DNA of 64,000 nucleotides, from the NCBI RefSeq assembly GCF_003202155.1, contig NZ_QFLI01000001.1, forward strand, positions 868,001 through 932,000. The letters are read 5' to 3'. The notes below the pieces were generated by a model. That model ran no database searches, had not been told where the DNA came from, and worked only from the letters and a program-made list of their open reading frames with translations. The translations under genes and the position numbers were made by a program. Origin of the DNA: Marinifilum breve (GTDB lineage Bacteria; Bacteroidota; Bacteroidia; Bacteroidales; Marinifilaceae). Shown here one piece after another: positions 27,637-37,383 of the stretch (positions are counted from its first letter, which is position 1; each line of letters begins with the position of its first letter).

Positions 27637-28701
27637 TCAATTTAAATAAGCTACCTCAATATATTCTACTGCAACCTCCTGTTTATCATTCAACATAAAA
27701 CCGATTAGATTACCAAAGAATCTATAGTTCTTACCCAAAAAGCTTTTAAATGGACTTAGACAATACACTTCAATATTATTTATTAAGAAAATAATATTAT
27801 TTCCAACTTTCCTAATGGTTAAGATGTTTGATGCACCATCACCTTTATTAATTGCACCACTTAAAGTCCAACCCGGTGTTTCTTTTATTTTTCCTCTTCG
27901 TATTTTACAGATTTTAAAATGCCCATTTCCCGTAATAATAAAACAATATTGATTATCATTATCTATCCTACCATACTCTAATCCATAACCATGCTCTTGA
28001 GTACCTGAAATTTTAGTAATTCTTGTTTGTATCTCAAAATCTTTTTCTGTGTCAATACCTATTGCTGTGTAAGCATTATAGCTTTGATCATCTTTTTTGA
28101 GTTGGATCCAATACTTACCATCTTCAATCTTAAGCGAATGAGTTTCATCATTACTGCTAGTTATAAAATTGCTTGTCCCAATGAAATTATCACTAAAGAC
28201 TACCTCTTTCTTTGGATAGACTATTTCTTTTTGCTTTGCTCTATTACTATAACTTTCTTTATCAGCATCCTTATTCTCATTAATAATATGATTCAATTTT
28301 CTACCTGTTAATTTTAAAACTGAATAGCATAAATTTTCTATAGCCACCTCTATTTCTTTATTCATTGCATCTAACCAATGAGCAGAAGATATATATAAAT
28401 TCCATTCGTCATCTAGTTCTAAATTTTCAAGTAAAAATGGTATAATGATTTTACCATACCCAACTGCTCTTTCAATTTCTTTTCTTACCCATTGCGAACT
28501 AAAAGAATGACTATTAAAGATTAGTACAACACATTTAGTGTTTTTTATAGCATTGTTTATTTCTGCAGCGTAGGATTTACCTGGTGTAATATCTCTTGGA
28601 GCCACCCATGCCCTAATTTTATTTTGTTCTAATTTATTACATATTGCATTGGCAATTTTTTCATCCTTGCTAGAGTATGATATCAGTACATCGTGTTTCA
28701 T
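27637..28701 (-). CDS. TIR-domain protein with C-terminal beta-sandwich-like domain
   Basis: 354 residues, no signal peptide, so probably cytoplasmic. Residues 1-140 are a TIR domain: DVLISYSSKDEKIANAI, a BB-loop with AWVAPRDITPG, then CVVLIFNSHSFSSQWVRKEIERAV. W71 and E75 keep the W-x-x-x-E pattern whose glutamate is catalytic in NAD-cleaving TIR enzymes. A polar linker (about 140-165) leads to a C-terminal domain of about 190 residues (VVFSDNFIGTSNFITSS, then KYWIQLKKDD and NNIIFLINNIEVY) that reads like a concanavalin/LamG-type jelly roll. Possible roles are immune signalling or abortive infection by NAD depletion, with the jelly roll as sensor. No partner effector lies directly beside it. 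The TIR call is firm, the biological role inferred. Confidence 0.88.
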   Translation of the reverse strand: MKHDVLISYSSKDEKIANAICNKLEQNKIRAWVAPRDITPGKSYAAEINNAIKNTKCVVLIFNSHSFSSQWVRKEIERAVGYGKIIIPFLLENLELDDEWNLYISSAHWLDAMNKEIEVAIENLCYSVLKLTGRKLNHIINENKDADKESYSNRAKQKEIVYPKKEVVFSDNFIGTSNFITSSNDETHSLKIEDGKYWIQLKKDDQSYNAYTAIGIDTEKDFEIQTRITKISGTQEHGYGLEYGRIDNDNQYCFIITGNGHFKICKIRRGKIKETPGWTLSGAINKGDGASNILTIRKVGNNIIFLINNIEVYCLSPFKSFLGKNYRFFGNLIGFMLNDKQEVAVEYIEVAYLN

Positions 28702-28962
28702 AAATCATTATTATTGTTTTTCTCGAATCATCTGGCCTTCAATATGAGAATTATTTTTCTATGATAATATTTACAACATACAGTTTCAACTACTATACCT
28801 ATTGAGAACTAAAAGCTATCCCTACTGAATCAGACAGATACATATTTTTTCATCATACCAATTAGCTTACAAACACATCATATATCAAAATTAATATGTA
28901 ACCATACTAAAATTGCAAAGCATTAAAAAATACTATTCCCAGAAATAGCAACAGCTTTTCTT

Positions 28963-31530
28963 TTATATCATTTCTTTAGAAACTTGTAATTCTTCTGTTT
29001 TTTCTGACTGTGCTTTATTTTTGCCAAGTCGTTTTACAAATGTCTCTTTTACCCTCTTTGATTTCATCATGTAAGGAATCCAAATCGCTGCACCTACTAT
29101 ACCTCGAGACAATTCCTTTGTATCTATGGCGTCGGAACCAATAATTTCCGCACCTAATATGTTATCAGCAAATAATCCCACAAGTACAATCACTCTAAAA
29201 TAGATGTACAGTTTTGGAAAAGTGCTTCTTTTCTGATGCATCAATACAATCAGGAATATAGCAAAGAAAATAGTGGCCAGATTATAAAGCAACTCGAAAA
29301 AATAAAATCCTCCAGCCAAAAAAGGCTGGTTGCCATACTGTGTAATAAAGCTATCCCATATTGCCTGACTGAAGTAGCCTGAATCATATATCAAATAAAT
29401 TATTGATATTGGTGTTACATAAAGACCTAAAGCTACAAAGGCCAACCAACCTCCAATGGTATCCTGAACCGACCCAAATTGAAACTCTGGCTTAATATCC
29501 CAATTGTACAATTTTCGAATCCAAAAGAAAAGACCAATAATCAATAATACTGCCATAAAGACTGCAGGACCAAAGATTTTGAATTTAGGATCCACCTCCA
29601 TTCCCCACTGTACAGGATATTCACACTTCTCAGAAACTTGGTTATAATCCTTATAGTAAGTTTTTAATTTCTCGACAGGTACATGATCTTGTAAACTTTT
29701 GTATTTGTAGGTAAGGGTTACAAAATTAGATAGTCTATTATTTGATACATCGTAATGGAATTTAAACATATCATTCACCACACTGTCTTTCTCTTCTTCA
29801 AAAGCAACCTGCTTGTGTTTGGGAAAGTGAAGGTTTATTTTCAGTTCTACATCAATTGGATGAGTAATTTGCAACGGAGCATTTCTCACCTTATCGTTGG
29901 TAGAGTTCATAAACTCATACATATTGTAAGGGAAATAACTGGAATACAGTTCTAAACTGTCTGTACCTCGATGTTCCCACAAACTTTCAATTTCATATTT
30001 TTCAATGATGGTGAAGGTATTCTCTTTCTGATTGTCACGAAAAATAAGGGCCGAGTCGTGTTTCCAGTTCATATTCTCGTAGAAGCGAGTACAATAATCC
30101 AAATAGGCATCCTTATTTTCTGCCAGAGAATTACTCAAATTCCAACCTCTTCTTATGTTGGCAATTTGTCCACTGAACTTGCTGACTACATCATATCGAA
30201 TTTTTGAAATGCTATCGGTAAACCAGAAGTTTTCATTAATCACTACTTTGTTGATCTGATTTTCAGGAATTTTCTCCCAATCGGTTTTATCATTATCAAT
30301 CACCAATGCTTTTCCATACCGTGGATTCTGCAATTGATCCATCCCTCCCTTCTGATTGTTAAAGGTGGGATCAACCCAATAGTTTTTTCCTTTCCAATTG
30401 ATTTTTACAATCACATGGTTAAAGGCAAAAGGAGAAGGAACATAACGATCTACATATCTTTTGGCATTGGTATTTACAATGGCTGGCCAGGCCATCACTC
30501 CTACTTCCTTAAGCATATAGCTTAACAAGTACGATTTGTCTTTGCAGTCGCCAAATCGTTGTTCGAAAACTTTTTCAGGGTGATGTGGTTTATGCGAATT
30601 TACGCCATTACTCATGGCCAGATACCTAATTTCATCCTGTACAAAACGGATGATTTGAATTACTCCTTCCTCATTGGCTCTGATTTTTTTCTTTGAGATG
30701 AAATCTTTGATTTTTGGACAAACCACATTCATGGGATAGAGATCTTGCATAAAAGAACGCACCTCTTTCCAATCCTGGAATGAACTAATCTCTGAAGCCG
30801 GATAGGCATCGTACCATGAGGGACTGTCTTCATCGGTAAAAATGGGAGCTACATTTTTTAAGTTCCAGGATATCGACTGCATCCCATTTTTAGTACTTTG
30901 GATAGGTGCTACTCCTCCAAAAAGATTTTTTACCTGGTATTTTTTATGCTCGGGCAGCAACATTTGATAATACATGTGCTGAATTCTGGAACTAAATGCC
31001 TGACTATGGTAATTGTAGAAATGATTCTTAAAAATTGGATTGGCTCCTTTTAGGGTGTATTCATACTCGAGAATATCACCAACTTGCACATCTTCGAGAA
31101 TACATACTGCAGAATAGCTTCCATCATAAATGTAACGCTCTACATTCTTCTCGTTTCTCATGAGTTCAATTTTATCTCTATTGAGCTTATTGATGATCTT
31201 GCCATTTCGATATATCTTAATGGTGTTAATGCACAGCTCCTCGTAGGATGGATCGAAGGTAAAATACAATTGTGAATTGCTCTGTACTGCATCTTCATCA
31301 TTTAAACTCATGCAGTAACGATAATTGTATTCTTTGGTGATCTCGTTGTCCTGCCAATCTAACAGGAGGTAACTTACTGAACCTTCATTTTTATGTGCAT
31401 TTCCCTGCGGATCGAAATTAATTTTTGTTTTCCAAACAGGAGAAGGTTTGATTTTAAAAGTAGGTGTTGCTAATGATAGAATTGACTGACTGGTGAAAAT
31501 CAATACCCAAAAGAGTTGAATCAGTTTCAT
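28963..31530 (-). CDS. DUF3857/transglutaminase-like membrane protein with DUF2569 end
   Basis: 855 residues. A signal peptide is followed by a DUF3857-type beta domain (about 50-260), then a transglutaminase-like fold with a full Cys-His-Asp triad: C329 in FGDCKDKSYLL, H372 in AFNHVIV and D387 in WVDPT. A single helix near 650-672 anchors the protein, and a C-terminal block of three to four helices (IGGWLAFVALGLYVTPISIIYLI onward) reads as DUF2569. The enzyme part should therefore face the periplasm. Members of the family are common in Bacteroidota with unknown substrate; protease or peptide cross-linking activity is conceivable. It stands alone, with gaps of more than 250 bases on both sides. 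Confidence 0.9.
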   Translation of the reverse strand: MKLIQLFWVLIFTSQSILSLATPTFKIKPSPVWKTKINFDPQGNAHKNEGSVSYLLLDWQDNEITKEYNYRYCMSLNDEDAVQSNSQLYFTFDPSYEELCINTIKIYRNGKIINKLNRDKIELMRNEKNVERYIYDGSYSAVCILEDVQVGDILEYEYTLKGANPIFKNHFYNYHSQAFSSRIQHMYYQMLLPEHKKYQVKNLFGGVAPIQSTKNGMQSISWNLKNVAPIFTDEDSPSWYDAYPASEISSFQDWKEVRSFMQDLYPMNVVCPKIKDFISKKKIRANEEGVIQIIRFVQDEIRYLAMSNGVNSHKPHHPEKVFEQRFGDCKDKSYLLSYMLKEVGVMAWPAIVNTNAKRYVDRYVPSPFAFNHVIVKINWKGKNYWVDPTFNNQKGGMDQLQNPRYGKALVIDNDKTDWEKIPENQINKVVINENFWFTDSISKIRYDVVSKFSGQIANIRRGWNLSNSLAENKDAYLDYCTRFYENMNWKHDSALIFRDNQKENTFTIIEKYEIESLWEHRGTDSLELYSSYFPYNMYEFMNSTNDKVRNAPLQITHPIDVELKINLHFPKHKQVAFEEEKDSVVNDMFKFHYDVSNNRLSNFVTLTYKYKSLQDHVPVEKLKTYYKDYNQVSEKCEYPVQWGMEVDPKFKIFGPAVFMAVLLIIGLFFWIRKLYNWDIKPEFQFGSVQDTIGGWLAFVALGLYVTPISIIYLIYDSGYFSQAIWDSFITQYGNQPFLAGGFYFFELLYNLATIFFAIFLIVLMHQKRSTFPKLYIYFRVIVLVGLFADNILGAEIIGSDAIDTKELSRGIVGAAIWIPYMMKSKRVKETFVKRLGKNKAQSEKTEELQVSKEMI

Positions 31531-31971
31531 TTATTACAAAATTATGAATGAGATTGCCACATTTTCTTATAAATAAACAGGCGGTCTAAATTTATCAAAA
31601 AAATTTAGTTTGATAGATCAACTCAAATTTTATGTGCTGAATTCTCATAAATATAGAATGATTCAAAGCATAAGTTTCGGTGTTCAAATGTCAATGAAAC
31701 TTAATGTGAATGGTTAAATACATTCAAGATCCGTCCGTTGTCGTACAAAACGATGTGCGATAACATCAACCCCTTCTTGTAACTTTATTACAGCAATAAT
31801 TCCCAACCTGTTTTTTTTCTATTAATTGGCACATTCGTTTGAATAAAATTACCAAATTTATTTTGGGAGGGCTCTATTAAGAATTGGATATTCTCAATCA
31901 GATTAAGCTACTAACCTACAATAACAACGGAAAGTTATATCGTAGGCTAGTGATTTATTTTTTAGGATTTT
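31531..31971. other. Intergenic region with a minus-strand hairpin
   Basis: 441 bases without a gene. Near the lemA end (31,910-31,951) ACTAxCCTAC and GTAGGxTAGT form an imperfect stem that pairs better on the minus strand through G-U pairs. It may mark the 3' end of the lemA transcript, but there is no T run. Nothing else is evident. Confidence 0.4.
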
Positions 31972-32640
31972 CTAAAAAAATGTTGCTCTTGCTTGTTCTT
32001 TCGTTTCTTTACTTGCAGTAAATGGTATTCTGGAAGTAAATCCTGCTCTTGCAGCTACTATATTTTTTGTAGGCCATTTAAAAATATCTGCATTCCATTT
32101 TAGAATTGTATCGTTGTATACTTCTCTGGCTGCAGTAATTTCTTTTTGCAGGTAACTATTTTGCTGCATTGCATCTGCCAAAGAACGGTGCGATTTTAAT
32201 TCGGGATATGCTTCAAAGGCAACATTAATTTTACTCATTGCAGAATCAAGATTTGAAGCAATTTCACTTCGGTTTCCTTCGTTTAAAGTATTACCACTTC
32301 GAACACTTGCAACAGATTTCATGACATCTTTATCTAAATCAACAGCTTTTTCAACAATACCAACAGCATTTTGTAAAATCTGTACTCTTTGCTCCAGATA
32401 GTTGTCAATTTGCGAAGCGTTGTGTTGTATTTTTTGCTGTAGTGCATCAAAGTAATTTCTTGCACTCATTTTCATGAACAAAAAGATTAGTCCAGGAATT
32501 ATACCCAATAACCATAAAACTAATTCAAAAATAAATGAGCCTACTCCAATTTCTGCAGGTAATTTTTTTTCAATTACATTGATATCTCTACCATTCTCAT
32601 TCACCAACTCGGTGCTCATTTCATCTAATTGATTTGCCAT
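31972..32640 (-). CDS. lemA: LemA family membrane protein
   Basis: 222 residues. A membrane helix (VGSFIFELVLWLLGIIPGLIFLFM, about 33-56) is followed by long helices. The LemA hallmarks are present: QIDNYLEQRVQILQNAVG, FEAYPELKSHRSL and AAREVYNDTILKWNADIFKWPTKNIVA. LemA proteins form a helical-bundle domain beside the membrane with unknown biochemical role. Compared with typical LemA (about 185-200 residues) it has a longer cytoplasmic N-terminus before the helix. It follows the 588-residue two-helix protein by 24 bases and must share its transcript. Confidence 0.93.
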   Translation of the reverse strand: MANQLDEMSTELVNENGRDINVIEKKLPAEIGVGSFIFELVLWLLGIIPGLIFLFMKMSARNYFDALQQKIQHNASQIDNYLEQRVQILQNAVGIVEKAVDLDKDVMKSVASVRSGNTLNEGNRSEIASNLDSAMSKINVAFEAYPELKSHRSLADAMQQNSYLQKEITAAREVYNDTILKWNADIFKWPTKNIVAARAGFTSRIPFTASKETKEQARATFF

Positions 32641-32664
32641 AGTATTAATTTTTATATTTAATAT

Positions 32665-34431
32665 TTATTTAGCTACTCTCGCTATTATATTTCCAAAGTC
32701 AGACCAGTTATCATTAGCCTGCTTTTCTGCATTAGTTTCGCCTTTGTTTAATATTTTAACTTCGATGGTGCTTTTTTTCTCAACGCTACTATATTCTGTC
32801 CAATAAACCGGAACTTTATGCCATCTGCCATCATTACCAAATTTTGATACATATTCAAGTCTTTCATTAGTCTTATAGCCCCATGCAAGAACATTAAGCG
32901 TATCAACATTTTCCTGACTCTTTGCCAGTGAAGTTTTTACAATGTTATGAGTATTTGAATCTGTTGGTTTAAGATCATTAATATTCAAACCATTGGCTAC
33001 CATTTCGTGTTCGTAAAAACTGATATAACTATCATACAAATCTTTATAAATATATTCTTGTGTTTGATGCTGTGTATATAGAGGTACAGCAAATAAAGGA
33101 GCAAAAGAAAAGAATACATGCTTAAAGTACTTGTTGTGATAATCATTAAAATTCTTTTCTACTTTATCATAGTCAATTCCAATGAAATAATCTTTTTGTA
33201 CTTGCAGATTTAGTTTATCTAAATGTTCAGGATAGATATAATTAATCATATTACGTTTTAGGAAAGTAAAATCATCTCCAAAACCTACTTCCTTGTCTTT
33301 AATGATTTTAATTAGCTCTTGTTGAGCAAGCGGAGTAAATAATAATCTAAACTGCGATTCGTTATTTCGGTCTTTTGCATAAAATAAAGCATCGAATTCA
33401 TTATTGGCAAGGGCTGTAAATGTACCTCCGTTTTTAGTAGATTTTTCAGTCAATTTCTGCAATTCTTTACTTTTCTTTTTAACCTCTTTCTCTATTTTAC
33501 GTTCCTTTAATTCATGAATATATGCTGGTTGTCTGGAAAAGGATAAGCGATCTCCAATTTCATTTCCATATACAAGGTGAGAAGTTGTAGAATAGAAAGG
33601 GCAAGGTTTTACAACATCTGCATGTAATGTTTGTGAATGATTAACAGTTCGACGATTACCGGAGCTATCTTTTTCGGTAGTTGTCCAATGTATAGTTAAT
33701 GAGCCTTCATACCTTTTAGAACCCATTGTATGTTTTATATTTTCACGAATAAAGAATGGGTTGCCCTTAATCTCTCCCGACTGAACATAAAGAGTCGATT
33801 GCTCCATGTTTTGTTCGTGATCACTTGTATCTAAACCAAACTTACTTTTCATGTAATCCAGCCTTTTGCTATCAAAAATCTTGTCGAATTCTACTAATGG
33901 AATTGTTTTGGTAAACAACTCAGTATTATAGTTTTCATACAATAAATTATTTAATGGGCGCATTTGTTCTTCTGCTTCCCCATGTAATTTCTTTGATTTT
34001 TCAAGTAATTTATCTTCGATACTATGCAACTTACTTAGCTTTTCTTTTGTTTTTTTAATCAGAAAAATTGATAAAACAATAAAGGCAATGGCAATAACAA
34101 TAATTCCTATATAGGAAGCAGTCTGGTAAGTTGATTGCAGTTGTACAGCGCTGTAAATTATTGCAGCTACTGCTATTACCAACAGTACAATTGCAAAGGT
34201 TTTGAGGCCTTTCTGATTTCTGATCGACTTATTATTTCCAGCAGTACGCCCATTATTTTCATCAATTTGTTTATTTGTCGCACGATTTGCCTCTATATCA
34301 ATTTGTGACTTTTTCACCAAATCCTTAAATAAACTGTTGGTGTTTTCATGATGCAATTGTTTGTAAATACTTTCATAAGAACGCACAGGAGAGTATATTT
34401 CCTGCATATGTTGAGTTTCACTAGATTCCAT
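32665..34431 (-). CDS. Two-helix membrane protein, LemA partner of unknown function
   Basis: 588 residues. The first 75 are polar, then two membrane helices at about 78-97 and 104-125 (TFAIVLLVIAVAAIIYSAVQL and SYIGIIVIAIAFIVLSIFLI), then a charged helix and a large soluble domain. The segment LYVQSGEIKGNPFFIRENIKHTMG...YEGSLTIHWTT is reminiscent of DUF3137 proteins, which often sit beside LemA, but this is longer and the match is weak by eye. No signal peptide or catalytic motif is recognisable. A likely promoter lies about 80 bases upstream. It probably works with LemA at the inner membrane. Confidence 0.88.
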   Translation of the reverse strand: MESSETQHMQEIYSPVRSYESIYKQLHHENTNSLFKDLVKKSQIDIEANRATNKQIDENNGRTAGNNKSIRNQKGLKTFAIVLLVIAVAAIIYSAVQLQSTYQTASYIGIIVIAIAFIVLSIFLIKKTKEKLSKLHSIEDKLLEKSKKLHGEAEEQMRPLNNLLYENYNTELFTKTIPLVEFDKIFDSKRLDYMKSKFGLDTSDHEQNMEQSTLYVQSGEIKGNPFFIRENIKHTMGSKRYEGSLTIHWTTTEKDSSGNRRTVNHSQTLHADVVKPCPFYSTTSHLVYGNEIGDRLSFSRQPAYIHELKERKIEKEVKKKSKELQKLTEKSTKNGGTFTALANNEFDALFYAKDRNNESQFRLLFTPLAQQELIKIIKDKEVGFGDDFTFLKRNMINYIYPEHLDKLNLQVQKDYFIGIDYDKVEKNFNDYHNKYFKHVFFSFAPLFAVPLYTQHQTQEYIYKDLYDSYISFYEHEMVANGLNINDLKPTDSNTHNIVKTSLAKSQENVDTLNVLAWGYKTNERLEYVSKFGNDGRWHKVPVYWTEYSSVEKKSTIEVKILNKGETNAEKQANDNWSDFGNIIARVAK

Positions 34432-34511
34432 TATATTATTTGTTTAGTTTGATATTTTTTCTGGATGATGTTTGTAATTCGCCATACGATGCCTATAAAA
34501 TTGCAAGCATA

Positions 34512-34539
34512 CAAATTTATAAGTTGGCGATAAGTCAAA
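34512..34539 (-). promoter_or_regulatory. Candidate promoter of the lemA operon
   Basis: On the minus strand, TTTG (34,536-34,539) and TAAATTTG (34,512-34,519) resemble the Bacteroidota -33 and -7 elements with a 16-base gap, a little short of the usual spacing. Transcription would start about 75 bases before the ATG. Confidence 0.45.
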
Positions 34540-35118
34540 GCTTTATCGCCAGTCATAGAACCGGAGTTTATTTCAAAATCACTCTTTACGAGTAAAAACC
34601 AATAGCTTTTAGATGATGATTCCTAAAATCGGAATCAGATTCGTAAATTATTTTTGGGTCAATTGTGTGAAACTTAAAAAATATGGTTTCAATTGTTTTA
34701 TTCGGGTGGATTCGATAATCAAATTTTCGGGAAATTGTTTTGTGTGGTTTTAGATAATTTACATGTACTGCAAATTTTTCAATATCTTTTAGTATTGCTT
34801 CAAAAATCAAGTTCTTCAATTCTAGTTATTTAATCGTGGCTAATATTGTGATAAGTACATATTGTCCGCAAACATATACAATACATCTCATATAGGGAAA
34901 TGTTATGCACAATGTATTTGGTAAAAATTGATCATTCAAAATCGGAGTTCTCTCTTACGCAATCTGAATTTGTCATTTCTCAACTCACTTTTGGGTTTAA
35001 GGAGGACTTGTGCTCTGCGAATTGCAGATTATTTGTGGAATGTGATAGAATTTAGCAACAGCAAGGAACTTCCTGCATACGCAGAGCACGAGCTACAAGC
35101 TCTCGCTATCAGGTATAG
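34540..35118. other. Intergenic region with palindromic element
   Basis: No convincing gene. A 77-codon minus-strand frame (34,586-34,819) has only a TTG start and no recognisable feature. The end of the region holds the REP-like palindromes listed separately. Confidence 0.5.
35010..35102. repeat. REP-like palindromic element
   Basis: GTGCTCTGCG at 35,010-35,019 and its exact reverse complement at 35,080-35,089 bracket 60 bases. Small hairpins lie at each end: TCTGC-GAATT-GCAGA at 35,014-35,028 and GAGCT-ACA-AGCTC at 35,090-35,102. Such paired hairpins resemble extragenic palindromes mobilised by Y1-type transposases. No transposase is present in the window. Confidence 0.45.
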
Positions 35119-36371
35119 TTAATTCAGTTCATTCTTAATTTTTTCACTATTTTCACAAGCCTCTAAAAAACCATTATACCATATGCTAACAGGATATTTT
35201 TCATTTCTTGAGGATTCGAATGCCTTATTCTGTTTGTACTTTAAAATAGATTCGTCCTTAGGTAAGTATTTGCAAATTCCCATATCGTAAAAATTAAATG
35301 GAATAGCTTGGAAAAGTCTAGACAACCAATCGTCATCACGCCTCATTTGTATCGATTTCGTGCTGTCTGCTGCGTAATCAATAACAACAGCATTTCTTTT
35401 TTTGTTAGGAGAATAACGATGATCAGGGAATGTTTTATTAAGGTGCATATCATTGAATCCATATCCAATAAATAAAATAGCATCCGACTCATTGATAAGA
35501 CTATCAATTTTCATATAGTATTGTCTAAAAGGAGCTCTTAATAATTGATTCGCTTTATCTAGCCCAGATATAATTGTTGAATTTAAATGATAATTTCCCT
35601 CGCTGGTAAAGTCCACATTTTTACTTAAGGATCGAGTATTAAAGTTTTTATCTAAATCTTTTTGCCAAATTATATTATGAATAAAGGTCCTTCACTGGTC
35701 ATGTTGAAATGAATTGAACCATGTAGATGATAGCAAAAATTCCATTTATTATTATAGAATTCAGTTTTATCAAATTCCCCATTTTCCGGGTTAAAACCAG
35801 TTGATAAATCTGGCAAAATACTAAGCAATACATTATCATAATTTAGATTAACAAATCCTAAATCATAATCTTCTTTTAAATCAGTGAAGAATTGCTTTGC
35901 TTTATTTAACTCTTCTTTTTTATCTTTATTTAGTGTTAAGCATTTTTTTCTGATATAAATTAACAGCTTGTCTGTTAGATATGCTTGCATATCCTTAAAA
36001 TCAATTCCATCAGCTTTTTTTACTTCGCTGTAACGAGTGATTATCTCTGGAAATTGATTTAGCTTTATAAATGCTTTTAAACTTTTACTGTAATCAATAT
36101 TTTCTTCATTGCTAATAGAAGAAATGATTTGCATTGTAAATAATAATGTTTCAAAGTTTAATTCATATTTTATTTTAGTTTTGGCGTTATTTTCTCTATG
36201 TTTATTTATGGTTTCTTTGAGCCAAGTGTAAAGGTTTTTACTCTCTTCTTTGTTTTTTAAACGGTAACAGTCACTTGCCCATATTTCGAATAATTTGTCA
36301 ATTTCATTTACGCTTGGCATACCAAATTCAATAGAAGCACCTGCTCCGAGAAATATTAATAGTTTCTTCAT
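35119..36371 (-). pseudogene. SIR2-like NADase-type protein split by a frameshift
   Basis: The 5' part (233 codons from the ATG at 36371) starts LLIFLGAGASIEFGMPS and continues to FVNLNYDNVL and FCYHLHGSIHF. These are SIR2 landmarks: the GAG nucleotide loop, N177 and catalytic-type H217. It then stops at 35,670. From about 35,679 another frame carries on without a break, reading HNIIWQKDLDKNF and later DAILFIGYGFNDMHLNKTF, the usual SIR2 C-terminal strand, to 35,119. One extra T near 35,680-35,683 would restore a single protein of about 418 residues. There is no slippery heptamer, so I call it a disrupted gene, though a sequencing error is possible. SIR2 proteins of this type often deplete NAD in phage defence. 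It lies 63 bases after the protease gene. Confidence 0.8.
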
Positions 36372-36434
36372 TCAAATTTAAGTTTTTAAGAATTACCCCT
36401 GCTAGCGAAAGGCCGATTTATCGGAAAATCTTAA

Positions 36435-37169
36435 TTATTTATTTTTGTTAATGATTTCTTTAGCATGCTCGATTGAGTAACAATATACAATACCAGAGTT
36501 TTCATACGTAATTATATTTCCTACAGGAGTACCTTTAACTTTATCATCCATCCTATATCCCGATACAATTCCAATAATCTTCATTCTGTGTTTTAATCCA
36601 CTTGGGTTATTTATTACGACAGGACCTCCTGAGAACCCAGGATTATTATGCCCATCTAAACAGACTAATACCGCATCCCCATCTTTTAATACTGCGGAAA
36701 TGATCCCTTTTTTGACAAAAGGAGCTGGATAACCATTATTACCATTGTAATGATCCATTCTTGAACCAAATGGATATCCAAGAAAATAACAATCCTGAGT
36801 TATAGAACTGCCGGTAATTTCAATATCAAACAAATTCTCACCAGCATTATTAGAATGCAAATTCAATACAGCAACATCAACTTTCTCATTATCATGCAAT
36901 AATACAGTAGCATTCAATTTCTCCCATTTTTGATTTCTCATTATTTCAAAATCAAGATTTGATCCAGTGGTTATATCTTTAGGTAATGTATGCCTTGCGG
37001 TTATTAAATAATCTACTTCCTCCAAGGAAATTAGAAAACCTGAAGCTGTACCTGAACCTATTTTTATTTGGAAAACTCTATTAAAAACTTCATTTGTCAC
37101 CATAGTTTGTGCTTTAGGATTTAAACTCAAAAAATTAAGAGATACAATTAGGATGAGAAATATTCGCAT
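36435..37169 (-). CDS. Secreted trypsin-like serine protease
   Basis: 244 residues. A signal peptide (about 20 residues, ending PKAQ) precedes a chymotrypsin-fold protease with the full triad: H60 in YLITARHTLP, D98 in KVDVAVLNLH and S180 in NNPGFSGGPVV. GSGTASGFLI before the His is the usual first strand. No PDZ domain follows, so it is not DegP-like; it is short, of the single-domain type. Export places it in the periplasm or outside. It lies 63 bases upstream of the SIR2-like gene on the same strand and may share its transcript, although an exported protease and a cytoplasmic SIR2 protein are unlikely to act directly together. Confidence 0.9.
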   Translation of the reverse strand: MRIFLILIVSLNFLSLNPKAQTMVTNEVFNRVFQIKIGSGTASGFLISLEEVDYLITARHTLPKDITTGSNLDFEIMRNQKWEKLNATVLLHDNEKVDVAVLNLHSNNAGENLFDIEITGSSITQDCYFLGYPFGSRMDHYNGNNGYPAPFVKKGIISAVLKDGDAVLVCLDGHNNPGFSGGPVVINNPSGLKHRMKIIGIVSGYRMDDKVKGTPVGNIITYENSGIVYCYSIEHAKEIINKNK

Positions 37170-37383
37170 TCAGTGATAATTAAATTCATGCTAATTTATC
37201 AAAAACTATCCTAAATAAACTTTAGATAAATAATTTTCTTTTAAGAATAAAAGCATTGGGAAGAAAAAATCTTGTCCAATCAATCGTGTGAGTAAAATAA
37301 TCGAATAGGTGAGTAAACAATTAAATTATCCCATGGGTACTCTTTATTTATTAACCCATCCAAAAAAACAAAACACCCCAACA

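Noticed and set aside
34586-34819. 77-codon minus-strand frame
   Set aside because: It has only a TTG start, no leader, no neighbour in operon spacing and no family I know. It could be a gene remnant but cannot be supported.
34928-35122. 64-codon plus-strand frame
   Set aside because: It runs across the REP-like palindrome and into the end of the SIR2-like gene, and has no protein character.
35670-35690. Programmed frameshift in the SIR2-like gene
   Set aside because: No X-XXY-YYZ heptamer is present at the join and no downstream stem is evident. A one-base deletion is the simpler reading.
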